DNA from: Roseateles puraquae
Lineage (GTDB): Bacteria > Pseudomonadota > Gammaproteobacteria > Burkholderiales > Burkholderiaceae_C
Assembly (NCBI RefSeq): GCF_002205845.1
Contig: NZ_NISI01000004.1
Span: 124,001-188,000, forward strand
Direction: 5' to 3'
Length of the DNA stretch: 64,000 nt
Part shown: one piece after another, positions 35,370 through 44,889 of the stretch
How the letters are laid out: the number at the start of each line of letters is the position of its first letter
How positions within the stretch are numbered: position 1 is the first letter of the stretch
Position numbers and translations under genes: made by a program
The notes under the pieces: model-generated
What the model saw: the letters and a program-made list of their open reading frames with translations, nothing else
Databases searched by the model: none
Told to the model about the DNA's origin: nothing

Positions 35370-35903
35370 TCAGGTCCTTGAGCCGCGATTCTCGGCCAGC
35401 GGCGCCAGCGCTGCCTGCACCCGGGCTTGCCAGTCGACCTGCTCGTCGGGCGACCAGTCGGCCCAGCGCTGAGCCTCGGCCTCCAGGGCGTCAGCCAGCG
35501 CCTGCAGCGGTGCCTGGGCCGACACCTGCGCCGCCAGGCGGAGCTGCGCGAGCCAGGCCTGGGCCTGGCGCACCCGCGGATAGGCCGCGAACAGCCAGCG
35601 CGCCACCGCGGGCTCGTCGCGCCAGTCGGCGCTGCCCCAGCGCTGCTTAGCTTGCGCCGTCAGGCGCTGGCCCGCGCCCAGGCAGTCGAAGGCCGCGCAG
35701 CCCTCGAAGCCCCGCGGCACCAGCGCGTCGTGGATGCCGCAGCGGTGGTCGGCGCAGAGATGCTGGCACGGCGTCTCGGCCGGCTTGTCGAAGCCAAATC
35801 CTTGCACCGCGTCGAACGGCGGCACGACGCAGCACAGGCCCACGCAGGAGGAGCAGTCAGCCTTCAGATGCGCCGGCAGTCGAGGCGTGAGTGTGCTCGT
35901 CAT
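35370..35903 (-). CDS. Cysteine-cluster protein (YkgJ/PPR-like zinc or iron chelating)
   Basis: The 177-residue protein has an N-terminal cysteine cluster: CSSCVGLCCVVPPF, then CQHLCADHRCGIHDAL and FEGCAAFDCLGAGQ, eight or more cysteines within about 65 residues. The pattern CxxCxxxCC...CxxH/C...CxIHD is that of putative metal-binding YkgJ-type proteins. The C-terminal half is helical and Ala-rich. No catalytic role can be read. It is transcribed just after the M16 peptidase gene (9-base gap) and before the membrane-protein cluster. Confidence 0.75.
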   Translation of the reverse strand: MTSTLTPRLPAHLKADCSSCVGLCCVVPPFDAVQGFGFDKPAETPCQHLCADHRCGIHDALVPRGFEGCAAFDCLGAGQRLTAQAKQRWGSADWRDEPAVARWLFAAYPRVRQAQAWLAQLRLAAQVSAQAPLQALADALEAEAQRWADWSPDEQVDWQARVQAALAPLAENRGSRT

Positions 35904-35912
35904 GCCATCGCC

Positions 35913-38729
35913 TCAGGGCGTCTTGAAGTCACCGGCCGTCGAGATGACGAAGCCGTCGGCACGGATGTGCTTGCGCCAGGCCGCGTTGGCCTGCTCCACG
36001 GTCACGGCGGCCAGGGCCTCATCGCGCTTTTGCGCCGCCGCCCAGGTCTCGCCCCGCTCGGCCAGGCTGGTGAGGCCGCCGGCCAGCGCACCGGGGTCGG
36101 CCCGGCCTTGCTTGCGGCCTTCGAGGATGTCCTGCTTGGCACGGGCCAGCTCGGCGGCCGTGACGCCCTGCGCGGCCATGCGGGCCACCTCCTCCTGCAC
36201 CACAGCGATCACGCGGTCACGCTTGTCGGGCGCATACGTGGCCTGGATGGCAAAGCTGCCGGCACGACCCCAGTAGCCGGCATTGAGCGATGCCCCGATG
36301 CCGTAGGTCAGGCCCTCCTTCTGGCGCACCCGCTCCGACAGCCGGCTCTCCAGCCCGCCGCCGCCAAAGATGTGCACCGCCAGCTCCAGCGCCGGGTAGT
36401 CGGGGTCTTCGGCATTCAGCGGCAGGCTCTCGTGCAGGCGAACGATGGCATTGGCCTTGTCACGCGCGATGGCGTCAAAGCGCGCCGGCGGGATCGCCAC
36501 ATGCTCGGGCACGTGGCGCACGAACTTGGGCGCTGCGGGCTTTTTCCAGTCCCCGAAAAGGCGATCCACCTCCGCTGCCAGGCCGTCGGGCAGCGCACCG
36601 ACCACGCTGATCTGGGCGTCGTTCGCGCTCCAGTAGTCCGCGTAGAAGCGCTTCACGTCGTCCAGCGTCGTAGCCTTGAGATTGGCGATGCGCTCGTCCA
36701 GGCTCATCACGTAGTCCGGGTGGCCGAGCTTCACGCCGCGGGCCTGGTTGTAGTGGGCCCGGGTGGCCTCCTGGCGCAGCACCTGGGGCTCCTGCCGCGA
36801 GGCCTCGATGCTGGCGAGGTTGGCCTTGAGCTCGCGCTCGAAGGCCTCCTGCGGGAAGAGCGGCCGGCGCAGCACGTCAGCGGCCACGCGCAGCGCGGGC
36901 AGCAGCGTGTCTCGCTCGGCACTCAGGAAGAGGGTTGCACCCTGGTCGTAGCTGGTGATGTTCAGGCTGGCGCGCAGCTTGATCAGCGCGTCCTGCAACT
37001 GCTGACGGGTGTAGCCCGCGCTGCCCTCATCCATCAGCGCACCGACGAAGCCCGTGCCGTTGCGGGCATAGGTGGCCTCACGCTCGCCCCAGCGCAGCTG
37101 CATCTGCAGCACCACGGTGTTGCCTCGGGTCTGCTTCTGCAAGGTGTGCAGCGCGATGCCGCTGGGCAGCGTGGCACGCCGGGTGCGACTCTCCAGCACC
37201 GCGGGCACGGGCTCCAGCTGCTCACCCGCTTCGACCTTCGGCGGCCCTTTGAGTTCGGCCAGACGTTGGGCGAGCGGCGGCGCGGGGGGCACCTCGACCC
37301 GCTCCACGCTGGGCGCCGGCAGGTAGCGGCCGAGGGTGCGGTTGGCAGGCTTGAAGTAGGCCTTGCGCACCCGATCCACGTCCGCCAGCGTGACCTTGGG
37401 AATGTCTTCCATCAGCTGGAACAGCAGCCGCCAATCCCCCGCGGCGATCAGCCCCGAGATCTGCTGGATCAGGGCCTCAGGGTTTTTCATCTGCTCCCGG
37501 TAGCGATTGACCGCGATGTCACGCACGCGGGCGAGTTCGGTCTCGTCGAAAGCCGGCGCATTGCGACCTTCGGCAAGGTCCAGCAGCAAGGCTTCTACCT
37601 TGGCCACATCGCCGTCGGGCGGCAACACCGCATAGGCGCTGCTGACGTAGGGGTCGACGCCCCCCGTGCCGGCCAGCCCGGCCGCCACGGCCAGCTTGGG
37701 TTCCACCAACTGCTTGTAGAGCTGGCCGCTGGGTTGCAGGCTCATCAGGAGGCCGTAGACGATGAGGGCCGGTGTGTCAGGGTGCGTGATCGCCGGCACG
37801 TGGTAGTTGGCGAGCAGGATGGGCTGGCCGCCCACGCGGCGCACCACCACGCTGCGCTCCCCGTCCTGGGCGGGCTCGACCGTGTAGGGCTGCGGTACCG
37901 GCGCCGCAGGACGGGCGATCGGCCCGAAGTGCTGGCCGATGAGGGCCAGCGTGGCGGCCTTGTCGAAGGCGCCCGCGATGAGCAGCGTGGCGTTGTCCGG
38001 GCGGTAGAAGCGCTTGTAGAACCCCTGCAGCTTCTCGATCGGCACGTTCTCGATGTCGCTCTTGGGCCCGATGGTGGCGTGGCCATAGGGGTGCCACGCG
38101 AACGCGGCGGCATTGACCCGCTGCACCAGCACCGCGAAAGGCTGGTTCTCGCCGCGCTCGAATTCATTGCGCACCACCGTCATCTCGGTGTCGAGGTCCG
38201 CCTTGGCCACCCGGCTGTTGACCATGCGGTCGGCCTCCAGGTCCAGCAGGAAGGCCAGCGTGTCGGCATTCGCATTGAAACTGGCGAAGTAGTTGGTGCG
38301 GTCGACCGTGGTCGTGCCGTTGAAACGCACGCCGCGCTGGGCCATCGCGCCCGGGATGTCCTTCTGCCGTGCCGTGCCCTTGAACAGCATGTGCTCCAGC
38401 AGGTGGGCCATGCCGTACTCGCCCGGTGCCTCGTGACGGCTACCCACGCGGTAGGTGATGTTGACGGTGGTGGTGGTCTGCGTCGCGTCCGGGAAGAGCA
38501 GCACCTGCAGGCCGTTGGGCAGGCGGTATTCCTCGATGCCGCCGAGCTCGCGCACGGGCGTCGGCAGCACCGCCGCCGCCACCGGCCGGGCCAGCTTGGG
38601 CACCGGCTTCTCCAAGCCCACAGGCGCCCGCACCTGCGCCTGCACCTGCGCCTGGGCTGGCGTCCAGGCCAGACTGCAAGCCAGCAACATCAGGCCCAGC
38701 GGCCTGCATCCATTCCACAAACTGCGCAT
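35913..38729 (-). CDS. M16 family zinc metallopeptidase, exported, fused double repeat
   Basis: The 938-residue protein has a signal peptide (LGLMLLACSLAWTPAQAQ) and two M16 repeats. The first contains the inverted zinc motif HLLEH (109-113), with EMTVVRNEFERGEN supplying the downstream glutamate region. The second, from about residue 510, starts RTRRATLPSGIALHTLQKQTRGNTVVLQMQLRWG and lacks HxxEH, as usual for the inactive half. Such periplasmic pitrilysin-like enzymes degrade peptides. An Ala/Val/Gln-rich stretch (VQAQVRAPVGLEKPVPKL) links the signal to the domain. Confidence 0.93.
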   Translation of the reverse strand: MRSLWNGCRPLGLMLLACSLAWTPAQAQVQAQVRAPVGLEKPVPKLARPVAAAVLPTPVRELGGIEEYRLPNGLQVLLFPDATQTTTTVNITYRVGSRHEAPGEYGMAHLLEHMLFKGTARQKDIPGAMAQRGVRFNGTTTVDRTNYFASFNANADTLAFLLDLEADRMVNSRVAKADLDTEMTVVRNEFERGENQPFAVLVQRVNAAAFAWHPYGHATIGPKSDIENVPIEKLQGFYKRFYRPDNATLLIAGAFDKAATLALIGQHFGPIARPAAPVPQPYTVEPAQDGERSVVVRRVGGQPILLANYHVPAITHPDTPALIVYGLLMSLQPSGQLYKQLVEPKLAVAAGLAGTGGVDPYVSSAYAVLPPDGDVAKVEALLLDLAEGRNAPAFDETELARVRDIAVNRYREQMKNPEALIQQISGLIAAGDWRLLFQLMEDIPKVTLADVDRVRKAYFKPANRTLGRYLPAPSVERVEVPPAPPLAQRLAELKGPPKVEAGEQLEPVPAVLESRTRRATLPSGIALHTLQKQTRGNTVVLQMQLRWGEREATYARNGTGFVGALMDEGSAGYTRQQLQDALIKLRASLNITSYDQGATLFLSAERDTLLPALRVAADVLRRPLFPQEAFERELKANLASIEASRQEPQVLRQEATRAHYNQARGVKLGHPDYVMSLDERIANLKATTLDDVKRFYADYWSANDAQISVVGALPDGLAAEVDRLFGDWKKPAAPKFVRHVPEHVAIPPARFDAIARDKANAIVRLHESLPLNAEDPDYPALELAVHIFGGGGLESRLSERVRQKEGLTYGIGASLNAGYWGRAGSFAIQATYAPDKRDRVIAVVQEEVARMAAQGVTAAELARAKQDILEGRKQGRADPGALAGGLTSLAERGETWAAAQKRDEALAAVTVEQANAAWRKHIRADGFVISTAGDFKTP

Positions 38730-38803
38730 TCGCTTGTCTCCACCATCAACCTGTCGTCCGCAGGCCGCCGCATTCTGCGCGGTTTCCGGCGGCCGGCCGT
38801 TCG

Positions 38804-39289
38804 TCAGCCCTGAACGGGGGAATCGGCGCCGGCTGATGGTTGCAGGCGGGCGAGCAATGCCAGCACCTCGTCCACGCTGGCCGGCTTGATGAGGTGGGCA
38901 TCAAAGCCTGCGGCGCGCGCGCGGCGCTTGTCGTCCTCCGCACCCCAGCCGGTGAGCGCCACCAGCAGGGTTCTGACGAAACGCGGGTCCTGGCGCAGTT
39001 GCTGCGCGAACTCATGGCCGCTCATGCCAGGCATGCCCAGGTCGCAGAGCACCGCATGGGGCAGGAAGCGTCCGGCCTGGCACAACGCCGCCGAGCCGCT
39101 GTTCTCGACCTCCACCGCGTGCCCTGACAGGGTCAACAGCATGGCCAGCGACGTGGCGGCATCGTCGTTGTCGTCCACCACGAGCACACGCAGCCCAGAA
39201 GGCATGTCAGTCGCCGGTTCCCGGCCTCGCGGCATCAGATCAGCGTCGGGCGCCACGCCCGCCGAGAGGAGGCCAACTCGCGTGTTCAT
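38804..39289 (-). CDS. Single-domain response regulator (CheY-like)
   Basis: The 161-residue protein is a receiver domain with a 30-residue N-terminal extension: LRVLVVDDNDDAATSLAMLL gives the acidic pocket, the phospho-acceptor Asp lies in AVLCDLGMPGMSGHEF, and LIKPASVDEVL has the conserved Lys. No output domain follows. A partner kinase is not adjacent. A shorter start (MPSGLRVLVVDD) is possible. It lies 137 bases from the start of the overlapping gene series ending in the MFS gene, on the same strand. Confidence 0.85.
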   Translation of the reverse strand: MNTRVGLLSAGVAPDADLMPRGREPATDMPSGLRVLVVDDNDDAATSLAMLLTLSGHAVEVENSGSAALCQAGRFLPHAVLCDLGMPGMSGHEFAQQLRQDPRFVRTLLVALTGWGAEDDKRRARAAGFDAHLIKPASVDEVLALLARLQPSAGADSPVQG

Positions 39290-39425
39290 CAGGCGTTCCG
39301 GTCCATGCGAAGCGCCCTAACGAGGCGACGTGAGTGAATGCAACTCCGCAAGACGCCGAGTCTAGGCCCGCCTCGCACCAAACGACGCGATGACAGGCAC
39401 CGCAAAGTTGTAACGTCTCCCAGCG

Positions 39426-40589
39426 CTACAACTTGCGGGCCGGCCACTGCGCCGCGAGCAAGGCGGCTGCCATGACCCACATCGGCGCCGCGAGCGCGGT
39501 GGCGGCAGCCAGCATGCCAAAGCCCATGGGCATGGCCACCGTGGCACCGTTCACCGTCAGCATGCGCAGGCCCAGTGCCTGGCCGTGGCGCTCGGGCGGC
39601 GTGGCCCGGTGCAGCATGGCCAGGATCATCGGCTGCACCGAGCCCAGCGCGATACCCAGCAGCGCCGAGCCGCACATCAGGCCCAGCGTGCCGGGCAGCC
39701 AGGCATAGGCGATGAAGGTCAGCATGGCCACCCCCATGGCCGCGCGCAGGGCCTTGGCCTCGTCGATGTCATCGGCAAAGCGCACGATGGCCAGGCGCAC
39801 GACGGTCGCCGCCACCGCAAAGCTGCCCAGCACCACGCCGATGCTGGAGGCCGACAAGCCGCGCGCATGGCCCACCACCGGCACCACGAAACTGTGCGCA
39901 TCCCAGCCGGCGGACAGTGCCAGATTGACGATCAGCAGCCGGCGGTAGGCCGGCAAGCGGAACAGGTCCCAGGCCGCCCGCTCGCGAAAGCTCTTGGTGC
40001 GCACGGCCGGCGGATTGCGGGGCACCTGGCGGGCGAGCAGACCCGCGAGCAGGGGCAGCACGGTCGCGAACGCAAAGCCGGCCCACATGCCCACAAGATC
40101 GATCAGCAGGCCGGCGATGATGGGCGACAGAGCGTTGGACATGGCCGGCCCGAGCGCCATCCAGCTGAAGATGCGCTTGAGCTCGCCGGGCGCCTCGGCC
40201 ATCAGGCCCGCCTCGCGCTGCAGGGCGACCGCGGCCACCGCGACCGCACCACCGCACAACAGGCAGCCGGTAGCAATCGCCCACAACTGCGGGATGACGA
40301 GCGCCAGCAAGGCGCCCACGAAGGCCATCGCGACGCCCACACCGACGGGGCGGTGAAAGCCGTGCCGGTCGGCCAGTCGGCCGGCCCACAGCGACAACAC
40401 GATCGGCGCCACCGCGAACAGACTCAGCAGCATGCCCACCGACGCCTCGCCATAGCCCTGGTTCAACACCCACAGGCTGGCCGTGACACGCGTGGTGGCC
40501 ATGCAGGCATGCACGCAGATCATGGTGGCGATCAGCCACGGGAAGGCGTGGCGCAGATGGGTCGGAGCCGCTGGCGCGGGGTCGCTCAC
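39426..40589 (-). CDS. MFS transporter
   Basis: The 387-residue protein has about 12 hydrophobic segments and the major-facilitator loop motif between helices 2 and 3, GRLADRHGFHRPVG. Substrate unknown; it resembles drug/metabolite efflux members. It is the last gene of a seven-gene series in which each start overlaps the preceding stop by 4 bases; its ATG overlaps the rmuC stop. Confidence 0.88.
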   Translation of the reverse strand: MSDPAPAAPTHLRHAFPWLIATMICVHACMATTRVTASLWVLNQGYGEASVGMLLSLFAVAPIVLSLWAGRLADRHGFHRPVGVGVAMAFVGALLALVIPQLWAIATGCLLCGGAVAVAAVALQREAGLMAEAPGELKRIFSWMALGPAMSNALSPIIAGLLIDLVGMWAGFAFATVLPLLAGLLARQVPRNPPAVRTKSFRERAAWDLFRLPAYRRLLIVNLALSAGWDAHSFVVPVVGHARGLSASSIGVVLGSFAVAATVVRLAIVRFADDIDEAKALRAAMGVAMLTFIAYAWLPGTLGLMCGSALLGIALGSVQPMILAMLHRATPPERHGQALGLRMLTVNGATVAMPMGFGMLAAATALAAPMWVMAAALLAAQWPARKL

Positions 40590-41953
40590 TCGGCGTCCTC
40601 GCCCAGGCCAAGCTGCAGCAGCTGCTGGGAGGCGTCGTCAGGCAGCGCCTCGACGCCCTTGAGCTTGCGCGTCATGGCGCGGGTGCGCACCTCGGCGGCA
40701 TCCAGCGTGTTGCCAGCTTCCTCCAGCTTCTTCTTGGCCTTGGCCAACACATCGCCGAACTTGCCGAACTCCGTCTTGACGGCACCCAGCACCTCCCAGA
40801 CCTCGGCGCTGCGCTTCTCCAGCGCCAGCGTGCGAAAGCCCATCTGCAGGCTGGTCAGCGTGGCCAGCAGTGTGGTGGGGCCGCAGAGCATGACCTTGAA
40901 CTCGCGCTGCAGGCCCTCCACCAGGCCCGGGCGGCGAAGCGCCTCGGCATACAGCCCCTCGGTGGGCACGAACAGGATGCCGAAGTCGGTGGTGTGGGGC
41001 GGTCCGATGTACTTCTCGCGGATAGTGCGGGCTTCCAGCCGCAGCCGCGCCTCGATGGCCTTGCCGGCGACATCCGCCGCGGCCACGTCGCCCCGCTCCT
41101 GCGCATCCAGCAGCCGCTCGTAGTCCTCGCGCGGGAACTTGGCGTCGATGGGCAGCCACAGCGGCTGGCCATCGTCACGCTGCCCGGGCAGCTTGATCGC
41201 GAACTCCACGCGCTCGGCCGAGCCCGGCAGTGTCGCCACGTTGGCCGCGTACTGTTCGGGCGTGAACACCTGTTCCAGCAGGCCCGCCAGCTGCACTTCG
41301 CCAAACACGCCGCGCGTCTTCACATTCGTCAGCACGCGGTTGAGTGAGCCGACATCGCGGGCCAGGTTCTGCATCTCGCCCAGGCCTTTGTGCACCTGCT
41401 CCAGCCGCTCGGCCACCTGCTTGAAGCTCTCGCCCAGGCGCTGCTCCAGCGTGGCATGCAGCTTCTCGTCGACGGTGGCGCGCATCTGCTCGAGCTTCTT
41501 CTCGTTGTCCTGCTGGATGGCGGTGAGGCGTTGCTCCACGGTCAGGCGCAGCTCGGCCAGTCGTTCGTCGTTGCGCTTGGACAGGCCCTGCAACTGCTCG
41601 CGCATCGCGTCGTTCAGGCGCTGCATGGACTCGGCCTGGGCCTGCACACTGCGCAACGCGGCGGCATCCTGCGCCTCGCGTGCGGCCAGCGCCTGGGCGG
41701 CGAGCGACTGGTTGCTACCCTGCAGGCCCTGGGTCAGCACCTGCTGGAACTGCGCCAGGCCCTGCATCAGCTCCTGCCGCGTGCCGCTCGCGCTGCGGCC
41801 GAGTTCGTCACGCAGTTCGCGTTCCAGGCGCTCGTTGCTCTGCAGCAGCTCGGGCGGTACGCCCGCCACCGGCTTGTGCCGCACCCAGATCAGCACCAGC
41901 AGCAGGAAGATCAGGGCCAGCAGGCCCAGCACCACCAGCTCGAAACCGGTCAT
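40586..41953 (-). CDS. rmuC: DNA recombination protein RmuC
   Basis: The 455-residue protein has an N-terminal TM helix (VVLGLLALIFLLLVLIWV, 6-23), a long coiled coil rich in Gln, Glu and Arg (about 35-195), and the RmuC core: TRGVFGEVQLAGLLEQVFTPEQY, VEFAIKLPGQ, LWLPIDAKFPREDYERLLDAQE, YIGPPHTTDFGILFVPTEGLYAE and LCGPTTLLATLTSLQMGFRTLALEKRS. The core resembles PD-(D/E)XK nucleases. RmuC limits recombination at inverted repeats. It overlaps both neighbours by 4 bases. Confidence 0.95.
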   Translation of the reverse strand: MTGFELVVLGLLALIFLLLVLIWVRHKPVAGVPPELLQSNERLERELRDELGRSASGTRQELMQGLAQFQQVLTQGLQGSNQSLAAQALAAREAQDAAALRSVQAQAESMQRLNDAMREQLQGLSKRNDERLAELRLTVEQRLTAIQQDNEKKLEQMRATVDEKLHATLEQRLGESFKQVAERLEQVHKGLGEMQNLARDVGSLNRVLTNVKTRGVFGEVQLAGLLEQVFTPEQYAANVATLPGSAERVEFAIKLPGQRDDGQPLWLPIDAKFPREDYERLLDAQERGDVAAADVAGKAIEARLRLEARTIREKYIGPPHTTDFGILFVPTEGLYAEALRRPGLVEGLQREFKVMLCGPTTLLATLTSLQMGFRTLALEKRSAEVWEVLGAVKTEFGKFGDVLAKAKKKLEEAGNTLDAAEVRTRAMTRKLKGVEALPDDASQQLLQLGLGEDAE

Positions 41954-42741
41954 GGCGCCACCAGTCCGGCCACGGCCTTGGGCAGTTCGGCTTCAATCAG
42001 GCCCTCCAGCGCCTGCAGGCGCTGCTCCACCGTGGTGGCGGCCCAGGGGTTGGCCGCATTGGCGGGCGCCACCGGCAGGCGGCTGGCCACGGCGATGGAC
42101 TGCTCGCGGCGCAGCTTCAGGTCGCTCAGGTCCACGAGGGCCACGCGGATGGACACGAACGGCGCAAACACCGGCAAGCCGCCCTGCCCGTCAAAGCCGA
42201 TCTGGCCGCTCGGGCGCTGGTCCAGCACGAAGCCGGGGCCCTCGAGCGTGGTCAGGATGCGCTGCGGCAGTGCCGAGGCCAGCGCCGGCTCCTGCCGGCT
42301 GCGCGTGACGAGCAGCAGATGCGCCGCGCCGCTCTGCCGCACGGCATCGCCCAGCTTGCCGGGCAGGCTCAGGCGGCCGTTGACGAAGAGGTTGGCCGGG
42401 TCGCCAAACAAGCTGCGCGTGCTGGAGGTGTAGAGCTTGATCTCGCGACCGGGGCCGGCCGCCGTGACGGCCTGGTTCAGGGCTTGCAGCACGGCGTTGT
42501 CCAGCCCGCCGCTCGGCGCCGCCGTCCATTCACCGGACTGCACCGTGTCGCCGCGCGCAGGGCTCAGGCTGATGAGTTGCACGCTGTCCCCCAGCAGCGA
42601 CAGCGCGGCGAACTTGTTGGCATCGCGCGGGGTCTTGTCCTCAGCCACCGGCTCGGGCGCTGGTGGCGGCGGTGCCTTGGGTTTCTGGGCCAGGGCCAGG
42701 GCGGGAACGAGACAGAGCAGGCAGATCAGGCGGCGGTTCAT
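41950..42741 (-). CDS. Secreted protein of unknown function
   Basis: The 263-residue product has a signal peptide (MNRRLICLLCLVPALALAQ) and a Pro/Ala-rich spacer (KPKAPPPPAPEPVAEDK). A mixed alpha/beta domain follows without motifs I recognise (FAALSLLGDSVQLISLSPARGD, HLLLVTRSRQEPA, PFVSIRVALVDLSDLKLRREQSIAVASRLPVA). The lipobox is absent, so it should be soluble in the periplasm. It is coupled by 4-base overlaps to rmuC and to the 2-hydroxyacid dehydrogenase gene. Confidence 0.75.
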   Translation of the reverse strand: MNRRLICLLCLVPALALAQKPKAPPPPAPEPVAEDKTPRDANKFAALSLLGDSVQLISLSPARGDTVQSGEWTAAPSGGLDNAVLQALNQAVTAAGPGREIKLYTSSTRSLFGDPANLFVNGRLSLPGKLGDAVRQSGAAHLLLVTRSRQEPALASALPQRILTTLEGPGFVLDQRPSGQIGFDGQGGLPVFAPFVSIRVALVDLSDLKLRREQSIAVASRLPVAPANAANPWAATTVEQRLQALEGLIEAELPKAVAGLVAP

Positions 42742-43733
42742 GCGGAGAGAACTTCAGGGTTCAGCGGTGTGGGCGGCTTGCCGCCGGTCAGCGCGGCGAT
42801 CAGGTTGTCGGCAGCCAGGCCCGCCATGGCGCGGCGCGTGGGCAAGGTGGCGCTCGCGATATGGGGCGTGAGCACGACGTTGGGCAGGGTCAGCAGCGCA
42901 GGGTTCACACGCGGCTCGCCTTCGAAGACGTCCAGCCCCGCCGCCGCGATACGCCGCTCGCGCAGCGCTAGAGCCAGCGCGTCTTCATCGACGATGCCGC
43001 CGCGCGCCACATTGACGAGGGTGGCGGTGGGCTTCATCAGGGCCAGCTCGGGCGCTGCGATGCAGTGATGCGCCTCAGCCGAATAGGGCAGCACCAGCAC
43101 GAGGTGGTCGGCCTCACGCAGCAGCGTCTCCTTGGACACATAGCGAGCGCCCAGCTCAGCCTCGGTGTCCACCGGCAGGCGCGAGCGGTTGTGATAGATC
43201 ACCGGCATCCCGAAGCCGAAGTGGCCGCGCCGTGCGATGGCTTGCCCGATGCGACCCATGCCGAGGATGCCGAGCGTCGTGCCGTGCACCTCCGAGCCGG
43301 CGAGGAAGTCCCAGGCCCAGCTCTTCCAACCGCCATCGCGCAGCAGCCGCTCGCCTTCGCTCATCCGACGCGCCGTGGCCATCAGCAGTGCAAAGCCGAA
43401 GTCGGCGGTCGATTCGGTCAGCACGTCCGGCGTGTTGGTCACGAGCACACCACGCGCGGTACAGGCCGCCAGGTCGATGTGGTTGTAGCCGACGCTCATG
43501 GTACAGACCACGCGCAGCGCTGGGCAGGCGTCGAGCAACGCAGCCGTGATGCGCTCGGTGCCGGTGATGTAGGCGCCAGCCTTGCCGTGCAGCCGTGCCT
43601 GCAGTTCGGCCGGCGGCAAGGGCAGCTCGCCGTCGTGATAGTCCACCTCGAAGGAGGCCTGCAGCCGCTGCAACACCGCTTCCGGGGCGCGGCGGGCCAC
43701 CAGCACGGCGGGCTTGTCGGTCAGCGCGCTCAT
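42738..43733 (-). CDS. D-2-hydroxyacid dehydrogenase (glyoxylate/2-ketogluconate reductase type)
   Basis: The 331-residue cytoplasmic NAD(P)H-dependent reductase has the Rossmann motif LGILGMGRIGQA, catalytic Arg in NVARGGIVDEDAL, Glu in GLDVFEGEP and His in LTPHIASAT, plus the substrate-side SVGYNHIDLAAC. This is the GhrB/TkrA-like branch; the exact substrate (glyoxylate, hydroxypyruvate or 2-ketogluconate) cannot be fixed. ATG 43733 overlaps the nitroreductase stop by 4 bases; a longer frame upstream is out of family. Confidence 0.92.
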   Translation of the reverse strand: MSALTDKPAVLVARRAPEAVLQRLQASFEVDYHDGELPLPPAELQARLHGKAGAYITGTERITAALLDACPALRVVCTMSVGYNHIDLAACTARGVLVTNTPDVLTESTADFGFALLMATARRMSEGERLLRDGGWKSWAWDFLAGSEVHGTTLGILGMGRIGQAIARRGHFGFGMPVIYHNRSRLPVDTEAELGARYVSKETLLREADHLVLVLPYSAEAHHCIAAPELALMKPTATLVNVARGGIVDEDALALALRERRIAAAGLDVFEGEPRVNPALLTLPNVVLTPHIASATLPTRRAMAGLAADNLIAALTGGKPPTPLNPEVLSA

Positions 43734-44443
43734 TCGTCGATGAACCGGGTGAACTCGGCCACCGGCGCGCGCTCGGTCACGAGGCCGTTCTCGACAGCTG
43801 CCGGGTCGGCAAAGCCCAGCGACATGCCGCACACCAGCATCTGCTCCTCGCCCAGCTGGAGCTCGTCGGCGATCACGCGATGGAACTGCGTGAAGGCCGC
43901 CTGCGGGCAGGTGTGCAGGCCGCGGGCGCGAGCGGCGATCATGACGTTCTGCAGGAACATGCCGTAGTCCAGCCACGAGCCCTGCTGCATGACGCGGTCG
44001 ATGGTGAAGAACAGGCCCACCGGGGCGTCGAAGAACACGAAGTTGCGGCCATGCTGGTGCTGCATGCGCGCCTTGTCGGTCTTGGCGATGCCCAGCAGCC
44101 CGTACAGGTCCCAGCCCACCTTGCGCCGACGGTCGATGTAGGGGCTGCGCCATTCGTTCGGGTAGTAGGCGTACTCTTCCTTGTTCGCGGCGTTCTGCTC
44201 CGGATCGAGGTAGGCGGCATGGATGCGGCCGGTCACACGCTTCAAGGCGTCGCCGGTGAGCACATGCACCTGCCAGGGCTGCGTGTTGGTACCCGAGGGC
44301 GCCCAGCGGGCCACTTCCAGGATGTCTTCCACCGTCTCGCGGGGCACGGGCGTGGGTAGGAAGGCGCGCAGTGAATGGCGGGTCTTGATGGCAGCGTCGA
44401 CCGCGGCAGTCTGCTCGGGCGTCGGGGTGTCGAAACGGTTCAT
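43730..44443 (-). CDS. Nitroreductase family protein (FMN-dependent)
   Basis: The 237-residue protein has the FMN-binding N-terminus IKTRHSLRAFLPTPVPRETVEDILEVARWAPSGTNTQPWQ and a C-terminal GMSLGFADPAA. It probably reduces quinones, nitro compounds or an unknown physiological substrate with NAD(P)H. It is coupled on both sides by ATGA overlaps (thioesterase gene upstream, 2-hydroxyacid dehydrogenase downstream). Confidence 0.92.
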   Translation of the reverse strand: MNRFDTPTPEQTAAVDAAIKTRHSLRAFLPTPVPRETVEDILEVARWAPSGTNTQPWQVHVLTGDALKRVTGRIHAAYLDPEQNAANKEEYAYYPNEWRSPYIDRRRKVGWDLYGLLGIAKTDKARMQHQHGRNFVFFDAPVGLFFTIDRVMQQGSWLDYGMFLQNVMIAARARGLHTCPQAAFTQFHRVIADELQLGEEQMLVCGMSLGFADPAAVENGLVTERAPVAEFTRFIDE

Positions 44444-44889
44444 GGGGTCGGGGCCTTCAGGGTCTCGAGAGCGGATAGGTAGGCATCGGGCAGCGCGGCC
44501 ACCGGGCGGCGGCTGTCGCGATCGACGTAGACATGCACGAAATGACCGCGCGCCGCGCAGGTGGCTGCCCCTTCGGCGAACAACCCGATCTCGTAGCGCA
44601 CGCTGGAGCGCCCCTGCTGGGCCACGCGCACGCCGGCCTCGAGGCGCTGCGGGAACGCCAGCGATTCGAAGAAGTTGCAGTGGGTCTCGACGACGAGGCC
44701 GATCACGGCGCCGGCATGGATGTCGAGTGCGCCCGCGTCGATGAGCAGGCTGTTCACCGCGGTGTCGAACAGGCTGTAGTAGACGACGTTGTTCAGGTGG
44801 CCGTAGGCGTCGTTGTCCATCCAGCGGGTGGTCAGCGGCACGAAGCGGGCGTAGGCGTCACGGCTGTCGGGCTGGGGGCGTGAGGTCAT
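44440..44889 (-). CDS. Acyl-CoA thioesterase, hot-dog fold (4HBT)
   Basis: The 149-residue protein matches the 4-hydroxybenzoyl-CoA thioesterase type: TTRWMDNDAYGHLNNVVYYSLFDTAVNSLL with the Asp/His region, VVETHCNFFESLAFP and VRVAQQGRSSVRYEIGLF. ATG 44889 was chosen because it overlaps the stop of the deacetylase gene by 4 bases, as do all other junctions of this cluster; an ATG nine codons upstream is the alternative. Substrate unknown. Confidence 0.88.
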   Translation of the reverse strand: MTSRPQPDSRDAYARFVPLTTRWMDNDAYGHLNNVVYYSLFDTAVNSLLIDAGALDIHAGAVIGLVVETHCNFFESLAFPQRLEAGVRVAQQGRSSVRYEIGLFAEGAATCAARGHFVHVYVDRDSRRPVAALPDAYLSALETLKAPTP